Positions 7,942 through 15,100 of a DNA stretch of 40,647 nt are shown in pieces. A model generated the notes under the pieces. It saw only the letters and a program-made list of their open reading frames with translations. It was not told the origin of the DNA and did no database searches. Numbering within the stretch: position 1 is the stretch's first letter; each line of letters starts with the position of its first letter. Origin of the DNA: an uncultured Akkermansia sp. (GTDB lineage: Bacteria > Verrucomicrobiota > Verrucomicrobiia > Verrucomicrobiales > Akkermansiaceae); contig CALXRG010000019.1 of the NCBI GenBank assembly GCA_944390825.1, positions 1 to 40,647 on the forward strand. The letters are read 5' to 3'. Made by a program: the position numbers and the translations under genes.

Positions 7942-8460
7942 TCAGAGACTCTTCACCAGGAACAAACAGGCGTGATCATACACCCCCACCTCATAATAAA
8001 ACCGCTCCTGCGACACCGACGTCGTCGTCGAAGCCGCATCAAACGTCACTGGAGGAGCGAACGGGCTAGGCCCGTAAACCGACCCACTCGTATAAGTCGT
8101 ACTCGAGTGAGTGACCGGCATCACATAACACCGAGACATCGACCCCGTCCTGGCCGAACCCATCAGCACCAGCGACGCCCCCTTACGCCGGGCCAAATCA
8201 CGCAACTCATCAAAACTCACCCTAGAACCGTGAAAAAACAGCGAACCGAACAGCACATACCCCTCGCCTCGGTACTGCTGCAACGCCTTCTGCAAATCCA
8301 GCACCTCCACCACCTGCGGCCGCTCATGCTCACCCAGCGGCACATACGAAGCAGGATCCAGACCCTCCGCATTAAAATACACATCCAAACGATGACGGCA
8401 ACCGGAGCACACAAGCGCACCGGCAAACCCCAACAAAGCAACAAGCGACAAACGCGACAT
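7942..8460 (-). CDS. Lipoprotein (172 aa) with Thr/Ser/Tyr-rich segment
   Basis: I chose the ATG at 8460 because it gives a compact lipoprotein signal, MSRLSLVALLGFAGALVCSGC (lipobox CSGC); the open frame extends 88 codons further upstream without such a signal. The mature protein contains a helix-strand part (VVEVLDLQKALQQYRGEGYV), then GASLVLMGSARTG. A Ser/Thr/Tyr/Gly-rich run (about 120-155) follows, and the end is FYYEVGVYDHACLFLVKSL. The ending resembles widespread small lipoproteins in which GA-hydrophobic strands precede a T/S/G/Y-rich stretch and a YD-x-A-x-(F/Y)-hydrophobic-K tail; that similarity is from memory and unnamed. A good promoter lies 122 bp upstream of the ATG. Confidence 0.72.
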   Translation of the reverse strand: MSRLSLVALLGFAGALVCSGCRHRLDVYFNAEGLDPASYVPLGEHERPQVVEVLDLQKALQQYRGEGYVLFGSLFFHGSRVSFDELRDLARRKGASLVLMGSARTGSMSRCYVMPVTHSSTTYTSGSVYGPSPFAPPVTFDAASTTTSVSQERFYYEVGVYDHACLFLVKSL

Positions 8461-8581
8461 AAACGGGCATAGGCAGTCCCCGGCAAGCCAAGCCAAGCGC
8501 ACCCCCACGGGGCGCAAAACCACACCACAAAGGGCGGGCAGGAACCTGGCTGGGAACCTAACGGGTAGTTGAACAAGCGTG

Positions 8582-8610
8582 ACTATACAGCAACCCGGGC
8601 AACAAGTCAA
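8582..8610 (-). promoter_or_regulatory. Sigma70 promoter for the lipoprotein pair
   Basis: On the minus strand TTGACT (8610-8605) and TATAGT (8587-8582) are exactly 17 bp apart. Transcription would begin near 8575, giving a leader of about 115 nt before the lipoprotein ATG at 8460. It lies within the IS66-bounded segment. Confidence 0.7.
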
Positions 8611-8636
8611 CACCCAAAAACAGAAAAAACAACCAG

Positions 8637-8695
8637 CATGCAAGGTCACCTTGCCGCGGGCGGGGAGTGGGGAGGGGTGCGGAGCCCCTCCCCGC
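8637..8695. repeat. GC-rich dispersed repeat, copy 1 (double hairpin)
   Basis: This 59-bp stretch matches 17237-17295 at about 50 positions. It contains two potential hairpins: a small one (GCAAGG-TCA-CCTTGC) and a strong one, GGGGAGGGG (8669-8677), loop TGCGGAG, CCCCTCCCC (8685-8693). The strong hairpin and its loop are identical in both copies. The size and structure are like REP/BIME-type elements. Confidence 0.85.
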
Positions 8696-8870
8696 AAGCG
8701 GCGCAGCCATCCCCGGAGCGGCACGCCCCTTCATGGGGCTGCCGCGGAGGGGACATCGAAAAGCCGGGGAACTCACCCAGCCGCGAGCCCCCACCAAGCC
8801 CCTTGCCCTGACAAAAGGAGCCCATACATTACCGGCAGCGGCTGCAAACGTCAAAAATCATCAATCCCTG

Positions 8871-8964
8871 CCTAGAGCAGATAGTCGATGATGTTATGGA
8901 ACGCTGTAACTGTAAGCCTCCCCTCTCACATGCCCAACACCTGTGGTTTTGGTTGAGCGCTTAC
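8871..8964 (-). repeat. Right IS66-type end with degenerate tnpB start
   Basis: Read on the minus strand this is a diverged copy of 6676-6769. The tnpB start codon position (8913-8911) is ACA, and the following codons give VTAFHNIIDYLL and then an in-frame TAG, against FTLPQTTIAYLLK in the left copy. A further remnant with GIDDF and RLQ may continue to about 8835. It is therefore a dead tnpB 5' fragment attached to an intact-looking terminal repeat. Confidence 0.8.
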
Positions 8965-9320
8965 GTTGCACAGGAGAATAAGGCAGGAAGCGGTCGGAAG
9001 CCGTGTTTCCGAGAGGAAAGGTTGGCGTTTGTAGCATCATCCGTAACCAACTGGCGCTTCAGTAGGTTCAATCAGCTCTCTGCGCTCGGGTTCGGACAAC
9101 GAGCGAGGCTTCTTTTCATGTCAAAAAAGTGGGAATGGGCAAAAACAAGCCTGCGGGGGAACCGCGATCTTCAAAGGCAACCCAAGTCTCATGTACTGAT
9201 ACTTAATATATTCCTTATGATGTAAGCATATCAAGAACTCCGCTCAGGCTACTTCTGAAGCTTCAAACAAAGCTCCGCGCATGTCAATCGCCTCTTGCTT
9301 ATTCATAAGAAACTCACAGT
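8965..9320. other. Gene-free stretch between IS66 end and GIY-YIG gene
   Basis: No convincing gene. A small hairpin, CGCTCG...CGAGCG (around 9085-9107), is followed by a T-rich stretch (CTTCTTTT) and could be a weak plus-strand terminator. Base composition drops toward the right (many A/T from 9190), marking the approach to the island. Open frames here run through the IS66 end and look fortuitous. Confidence 0.5.
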
Positions 9321-9349
9321 TTGACAGATGATTTATGAAAGAGTACAAT
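9321..9349 (+). promoter_or_regulatory. Consensus sigma70 promoter for the GIY-YIG gene
   Basis: TTGACA (9321-9326) and TACAAT (9344-9349) are 17 bp apart. Transcription would start near 9356, downstream of an in-frame ATG at 9348, so that ATG cannot be the start if this promoter is used. This supports the ATG at 9399. Confidence 0.8.
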
Positions 9350-9398
9350 GCGCGTACTGAGTTCTCTCCCACCAACGCAATACGACTTCGACCTCGTC

Positions 9399-10130
9399 AT
9401 GTCAGACAACGAAAAAGGCTACGTTTACATCCTTACCAACCCCAGCTTCCGCGAAGACTGGGTCAAAATTGGCAAAAGCGCCCGCGCCGTGAACGTCCGC
9501 TCCAAAGAGCTGGATAACACTGCCGTGCCCCTGCCCTTCGAAATCTACGCGACGATCGAGACGAAAAAGTATGCCGCGGTGGAAAAACTCGTCCACAAAA
9601 CCATCGACCGGCTGACGAACCTGCGCATACGTGCCAAGCGCGAGTTCTTCAACGTCGCCCCACAAGTGGCGCTGGATATCTTCTACGACATCGCGGGCAC
9701 GATCGACGACGCCAAGGTCACCCGCTATCACAACAACGAGCCCATCGTTGAGGAGCCCTCCCCCTGCCCCGCTGTTCCCGAGCCCCCGGCCCCCGAGCCC
9801 CCGGCCCTGGCCCTGCTGCCCGAGGCTCCGATCGAGTCACCGGCTCCCGCCACCGAGCAGGATGTTCGTTACAAGCGCGCCCGCTTCCGCTTCAGCATAG
9901 TCGGCATCCCCGTCGGCGAGCTCATCACCTTTGTGCCCACGGGCATTCAAGTCAAAGTCGCCTCCGACAACTGCGTGGAATACCAAGGCCAGCTCTACAA
10001 ACTCTCCCGCTTCGCTCACGACTTCATGCCGCCGGAAAAGCGCAACACGTCCGGGGCTTATCAGGGCTCTAAGTACTTCTCTTTCGAGGGAAAGATTCTC
10101 GAGGATCTAAGGAAGGAACGCGAGGGGTGA
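9399..10130 (+). CDS. GIY-YIG-like nuclease (MUG113/T5orf172 type) with C-terminal DUF4357-like region, 243 aa
   Basis: The start at 9399 puts the domain at the N-terminus (MSDNEKGYVYILTN) and lies 43 nt downstream of the predicted transcription start. GYVYILTN, then WVKIGKSARAVNVRSKELD, then the ETKKYAAVEKLVHK helix, fits the GIY-YIG variant found in MUG113/T5orf172 proteins (about 5-100). A Pro/Ala/Glu-rich linker (about 112-148) follows. The C-terminal part (about 155-243) ends in a region resembling DUF4357, with YQGSKYFSFEGKILEDLR. Such proteins are common in phages and defence islands and are presumed DNA endonucleases. It is convergent with the radical-SAM/TcmP/Type ISP genes. Its GC content is like the host, unlike the two genes next to it. 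Confidence 0.8.
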   Translation: MSDNEKGYVYILTNPSFREDWVKIGKSARAVNVRSKELDNTAVPLPFEIYATIETKKYAAVEKLVHKTIDRLTNLRIRAKREFFNVAPQVALDIFYDIAGTIDDAKVTRYHNNEPIVEEPSPCPAVPEPPAPEPPALALLPEAPIESPAPATEQDVRYKRARFRFSIVGIPVGELITFVPTGIQVKVASDNCVEYQGQLYKLSRFAHDFMPPEKRNTSGAYQGSKYFSFEGKILEDLRKEREG

Positions 10131-10232
10131 GTGGGCGAGGGTGCCTTTTTTCAAGGCGAGAAGAATAAGCGTGCTCCTGAGATGGTTGCCCGTAGGATCC
10201 TTACTGAAATGGCGTAGCTCAGATACGCGACA

Positions 10233-11009
10233 TTACGAACGTGTTATTGTCTTTTCTTTAATGTGATAAGCTATACCACGTTCTGTACAGAAGCGAATAA
10301 CTTCCTGTGCCCTTTCGTTGTAAAAATCTCTGTGCTTGGTATATGAACTCACCTCTCTACTGTAATTAGTTCTACCAAAGATTATCTTATCAACGAAACT
10401 CACGCCTTCCAGAATCTCTGACAGATTTTGTTGGATTAGGTTGGGCGTAGGGTAAGGCTCAATACTAACCCATGTCTTGCATCCTGCATCATGGAGCTTC
10501 TTCAATGCTTCAAGTCTCAGCTTATACGGGGCAGCACCAGGCTCCATCCTTCTCCTGTATTCTTCGTTCAAAGAGACCAGTGTGATCCCGTATTCGTTCA
10601 GTTTTGAAAGAGCTGCAAGGTCGAGAGGAAGTACACCCTTCGTGAGCACAGAACACTTAATCTGGGCAGCATTTAGTTTTTTGATGGCTTCTATACTCAT
10701 ATGACAAATCTCTTCATATCCGTACATGAAAGGATCGGTCGTGAAGCACAATTGTACAGATTTGATTTTGTCTTTGAGCCTAGGAATTTCTCGGTCAAGT
10801 AGTTGCAATGTATTGGCTACGAGAAAAGGTTTACACCAATCATCGTAACTTTTAACTTGGCCAAAACGCCTCTTCATCATAAAGGCGTAACATGGATATT
10901 TGCATCCGTGAGAACACCCTTGTACGAAGTTGATTGTGTAGTCGCCATACTCTACGCCAGTCTTGTAGAGCATGGATTTCCGTTGTATGTAGCCTGCTAC
11001 TGTCGGCAT
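10233..11009 (-). CDS. Radical-SAM-like three-Cys-motif protein, partner of TcmP (258 aa)
   Basis: Residues 29-43 (VQGCSHGCKYPCYAF) carry cysteines at 32, 36 and 40. That is CX3CX3C, one residue longer than the CX3CX2C that binds the 4Fe-4S cluster in standard radical SAM enzymes, and otherwise like the spore-photoproduct-lyase/Gp37-Gp68-like group. The rest reads as a partial TIM barrel: QLCFTTDPFMYGY, KCSVLTKG, ITLVSLNEEYRRRMEPGAAP, and KTWVSIEPYPTP, the last typical of SPL/Elp3-like folds. The gene starts 8 bp after the TcmP stop, so the two are probably translated together. From memory, TcmP proteins are named for such a three-Cys partner. The substrate is unknown. The gene is clearly AT-rich compared with the host, indicating transfer. 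Confidence 0.82.
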   Translation of the reverse strand: MPTVAGYIQRKSMLYKTGVEYGDYTINFVQGCSHGCKYPCYAFMMKRRFGQVKSYDDWCKPFLVANTLQLLDREIPRLKDKIKSVQLCFTTDPFMYGYEEICHMSIEAIKKLNAAQIKCSVLTKGVLPLDLAALSKLNEYGITLVSLNEEYRRRMEPGAAPYKLRLEALKKLHDAGCKTWVSIEPYPTPNLIQQNLSEILEGVSFVDKIIFGRTNYSREVSSYTKHRDFYNERAQEVIRFCTERGIAYHIKEKTITRS

Positions 11010-11017
11010 AGCGAGAA

Positions 11018-12139
11018 TTAAGGAAAAGTAATAGTCGTACGAGAAACCTTCGCTCCGTAGATAGATTTCAGAGAGTCTGTGATCACAATTTTAAAGTCCT
11101 CACAGGGGAAAATAGGATGAGCATCTAGCATTGCCCACACCATATTCTTCTCTACTGTTTTCCTATCTTTGAAACACTTGTAAATGTGTTGTGCAATGTC
11201 TTGCACAAAGTAGCAATTTGCATCTGGTTCAGGTTCTGTATCGTCTAGTTTATTATCAAAGTCTAGTAGCATTTGCCCAGAATACTCTGTGTTTTTCGTT
11301 GATGATTTATTACCGAACACCTTCCACGCTGTGCGCTTGAATAATTTGAATCCTTCAATATGCTCCGTACAGTGGATTAGATGGTACAGCAATGCATTCC
11401 GCGAATTAAAGAAAGGGAAAGTCGCAATGTAACATTTCTTATGAAACTTTTCTTTCAGCCACTTGATAATCTTTTCTACTCGTGCCTCGTAAAACTCTTT
11501 TGTGTTCTTGGATTGCACCAATTCGTTGGGATCGCATTGGTATGTTCCAGTGTATTTGTTGATTGCCCTTTCTGTTGTAGCCTGCTTGCAGGCGCGAATG
11601 GGATCCGATATCATGTGGTTAATGATTACTTCTCCCCACTTCTGAAAAAATGGAGATAATGCTCGCCAATCGATTGATGCATCATACGGATCATAAAATA
11701 GAAGGTAATGGGAGTGCGTATCATCAGATATAGAAGAGGACACCAGATTTAATAGAACACTGGCATCTAAGTTAGAAACTTTGATTTTAAAATTGCTGGT
11801 ATTCTGAGGAATATGCTTCTTCAGTTCTTCGATTTTTCTCGCATCCAAGTCGTTTAAATAGATCTTAATGCTCTTATGTGGAAACTTTGTTTTATACTGC
11901 TCCGCAATTTTTCGCAGTACTTCAACCACTCGCAACGCAGACCCTGGAACTTGGTTTCCATTTATATCATGGTATACCCCACTATTACTCATGCAGTCAA
12001 TATACACTAGTTCATGGCAAAAGTCGTTATTCATAAGCTTTTGAGCCCATGCTTTTACATACTCCTCGACCAGTTTGAACTTGAGTATCGTGTGAGGTTT
12101 AGCTTCACTGATGATTGCCTTGTTGTTGCTGCTAGCCAT
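11018..12139 (-). CDS. Three-Cys-motif partner protein TcmP-like (373 aa)
   Basis: The N-terminus (HTILKFKLVEEYVKAWAQKL), then VYIDCMSNSGVYHDINGNQV with PGSALRVVEVL, then YLNDLDARKIEELKKH, and YLLFYDPYDASIDW (about 145-160) follow the usual TcmP order: a KH/KF start, a Rossmann-like D-x-F/M-x-G loop, a GSxLR segment and a DP(F/Y) motif. The fold resembles a SAM-dependent methyltransferase, but activity has not been shown to my knowledge. GGAAAGAAG lies seven bases before the ATG, a proper ribosome binding site, unlike most genes in this window. Two 60-base lines counted in this gene pair are about 35-38 % GC, far below the surroundings. It sits between the Type ISP gene and its three-Cys partner. 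Confidence 0.82.
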   Translation of the reverse strand: MASSNNKAIISEAKPHTILKFKLVEEYVKAWAQKLMNNDFCHELVYIDCMSNSGVYHDINGNQVPGSALRVVEVLRKIAEQYKTKFPHKSIKIYLNDLDARKIEELKKHIPQNTSNFKIKVSNLDASVLLNLVSSSISDDTHSHYLLFYDPYDASIDWRALSPFFQKWGEVIINHMISDPIRACKQATTERAINKYTGTYQCDPNELVQSKNTKEFYEARVEKIIKWLKEKFHKKCYIATFPFFNSRNALLYHLIHCTEHIEGFKLFKRTAWKVFGNKSSTKNTEYSGQMLLDFDNKLDDTEPEPDANCYFVQDIAQHIYKCFKDRKTVEKNMVWAMLDAHPIFPCEDFKIVITDSLKSIYGAKVSRTTITFP

Positions 12140-12184
12140 ATGCTTCTTTCCAATTTATAATTCTCTAATCAAACTTAGACGCCA

Positions 12185-15100
12185 TTACTTCTCCTTCAGC
12201 GGGGGGAGGGATTTGACGATGCGGACGGTTTCGAGGCTGACGCGGACGATGCGTTTGAGGAGGTCGATGATGTAGCGCGGGTTGTTGTGCTCGCGGCACC
12301 AGTCGTTGGCGTCGTTCACGATGCCGCTCTTCTTGTCCGTGGTGACGGCGTAGCGTTCCATGATCCACTCGATGGCGGATTTGCCGTTGACGACGTAGTC
12401 ATAGGCCTCGGGCGGGATGCCGCTGAGTGTGGTTGTGGCGTTGTAGATGATGGTGTCTCGCACGCCTTTTTTCGGGAAGCGCATTTTCGTCACCCGGAAG
12501 TCGCCGGCGGAGTTCTCTTGCAGGGGGTAGGGCTCCACCGTCTCGTAATTGAGGTGCCAGTGGGCGAGTTCGCGCCCGGCGCGGGAAAAGGCCCAGAAGT
12601 CCGCCGCGAAGGGGATGCGGGGCATTTCCTTGCGCAGGTCGTTCTCAAAGCGCTCGCGGTATTCCGTGCTGTGCAGCAGGCCATAGACGTAATAGAAGAT
12701 GTCTTCTCGGCCGATTTTGGGATCGGCGTAGGCGTTGCGGAATTTCTCCAGCGCCCAGTCGGTGATGGCTTGGTGCCGAATGAGGTTTCCGACGGCTTCG
12801 TCGCCCCCGAAGTTCAGGTAGCCTTCCTGCTTTTCGTACCAGTGGAGGGGAAAACCCTGCCCGTTAAATAGAAGCTGGACATCGGGGATTTTGTCAGTAA
12901 CAAAGCAAGAGAATGGTTTGGAAGAACCAACTCCTGTTACTAGTATCACCAAATTCTCACATTGACTTGTGGGGAAAAAAGCCGGCTGTCTACCTGGGAC
13001 GTTGTTCAGGTCTGCATCGAAATAAACATTAACGTGTGTAAAAGGTCTGTAGATTCCCTTCTGACAATGTGAAGCTACAAACGATAATCGGATTCTGCTC
13101 TTAAATTTGTTTGTTAAACTCCTCGACCATTTAATTTTTCGCTCGTCTAAGGTTTGTTCTTGTCTATTTACGTCCTCATTGTAGCATTCTATGAAACGTT
13201 TGAGATTTTCCTCAAGCCTAATAGTCGAGAAATTATATACCCACGTATCTCGTGCGGTTTCCAATCCCCTCGAGAAGATGCCGAAAATCGCTTGCGGATT
13301 TGCCTTGCCCTTGGTCGCTTTGTCTCCCAAGGGCAGGAAGTCTGAGTAACCTGCCGTGCGATGGTTGATCCAGTCGCCGTATTCGTCGGGTTGGGGATGT
13401 TGCCAGGGAATGGCGCTGATGCTGCCGAAGTTTTTGATGATGTCCAGCTTTTCTTCGCGGGAGAGGTAGTCGCCGATGTCGTGGTAATGCAACTTGGCGC
13501 TCCCTTGGTCGCCCGGGCGCTTGATGAGCAGGGTGACGGCGATGGGGGTGCGGCTACCCGAGCCGAAGATTTTCCCGCCTTCTTTGCGGGAGAGTTCGCC
13601 GGAAGTGCGCTGATTACCGCGAAGGTTGAAGCAATAAATGGAGGAAAATTCCTTCATAAGGCTCTTGCGGAAGCCGGCCATGGCGTTGTTGTCGATATAG
13701 GCGCCGTTGCTGACGAAGGCGACAATGCCGGAGTCTCCAATGCGGTCGGAGGCCCAGCGGAAGGCTCGTATGTAAGAGTCGTAGAGGCTGTTCTTGTTGG
13801 CGGCGTTTGATTCCTCGACGTAAGTTTCAGCGATGCGGGCGTCGAGGTGGGGGTAGGCTTCGTTTTGGTTGTCGTCGTTGGCGGATTCCTGTCCGACGGA
13901 GTAGGGTGGGTTGCCGAAGATGACGCGGATGGGTTGGCGGCAGAGGCGCTTGAGGCGCTCGCCGTTGTCTTCGAAGCTTGTGAAGAGGTCTTGGTCTGTT
14001 GCGCTGGATTCATCCATGCGGAAGGTATCTGTGAGGCAGATGCCTTCGAAGGGTTCGTACTTGATGGCCTTCATGCGTCCTTGGTAGGCGACTTCGATAT
14101 TCACGCAGGCGATGTAGTAGGCCAGCAGCACGATCTCGCAGGCGAAGAGCTCGGAGCGGAATTTGCGCGGCAGGTCTTGCTTGCTGATGAGGCCGCTCTG
14201 GATGGCGCGCACGATGAAGGTGCCGGTGCCGGTGAAGGGGTCGAGGATTTTGACGCCTTCGGCGCCGAGGCCTTTATTAAGGCCGAATTCGCGCTTGAGG
14301 ACGTCGTGCACGCTGCGGATGATGAAGTCCACGACTTCCACCGGGGTGTAGACGATGCCGAGTTTTTCGGCCATGCGCGGGAAGGCGTTTTTGAAGAATT
14401 TGTCGTAGAGCTCGATGATGACGCGCTGGCGGCCTTCGGCGTTGTCGATGCCTTTGGCGCGGTCTGCCACGGAGTCGTAGAAGGCTTGCAGGCGGCGCTG
14501 GTCGCCGGGCGAGGCGCATTCCTTGAGCAGGTCGAGCATGCGGTTCATGGTTTTGGAGACCGGGTTCTGCTCGGCGAATTTGTAGTTTTCGAAGAGGGCG
14601 TCGAAGACGGGGCGGGTGATGAGCTGCTGCGCGAGCATTTCGATGGCGTCATCGGTGGAGATGTTGGGCTGGATGTTTTCGCGCAGGCCGGAGAGGAATT
14701 CGTCGAATTCCGCGGCGTTGTTGCCGGCGTCCAGGTGTTCGTGGATGGCTTCGATCTGGCGCTTGGCGATTTCGGCGATGTCGTAGGCCCATTCTTCCCA
14801 GTATCGGCGGTCGCCGCATTTTTTCACGGTGCGGGCGAAGATGGCTTCTGACCACTGAGCGGCGCGTTCGAAACTGAGCAGGCCTTGTTGAAGGGCGGCA
14901 CCGGCGGCGGCACCGTTCGGCTCGGGTTGACCGGTTCTGCCGTACGGTATTCCATCATCTTCACCTTCTGCGGCAGTGAGAACTACCTCGATGAGGGAAC
15001 TGCGGCCTTTGTTCAGGTCGATCTGGTTGATGGCGGCGTTGAAGCGGTCATCATGGGAGCGCAGGGCTTGCAGGACGTCCCAGATGATTTTGTATTTTTT

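Larger units (their letters stand above)
6676..8964. mobile_element. IS66-derived composite-like element carrying two lipoprotein genes
   Basis: Both outer ends carry the same 20-bp inverted repeat, GTAAGCGCTCAACCAAAACC, at 6676-6695 (plus) and as its exact complement at 8945-8964. A start in GTAAGCG is typical of IS66-family termini. Similarity continues inward without gaps for 94 bp at each end and covers the 5' end of tnpB, so the right end is a second, inverted copy of the tnpB-proximal end and not merely a terminal repeat. Between the ends are a frameshifted tnpB, no recognisable tnpC transposase, and two lipoprotein genes on the minus strand. Flanking octamers (GGACAAAA and GTTGCACA) do not match, so no target duplication is visible. 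The element is probably immobile unless helped in trans. Confidence 0.75.

Noticed and set aside
9060..9110. GGTTCAATC and GGGTTCGGAC as possible tRNA T-arms
   Set aside because: No acceptor, D-arm or anticodon arm of the right size can be folded around either.
8896..9225. 109-codon plus-strand frame across the right IS66 end
   Set aside because: It runs through the inverted repeat and the degenerate tnpB copy, with no start signal or recognisable content.
9348..9398. ATG at 9348 as start of the GIY-YIG gene
   Set aside because: It overlaps the -10 box of a consensus promoter whose transcript would start about 8 bp later; the domain also begins right after the ATG at 9399.
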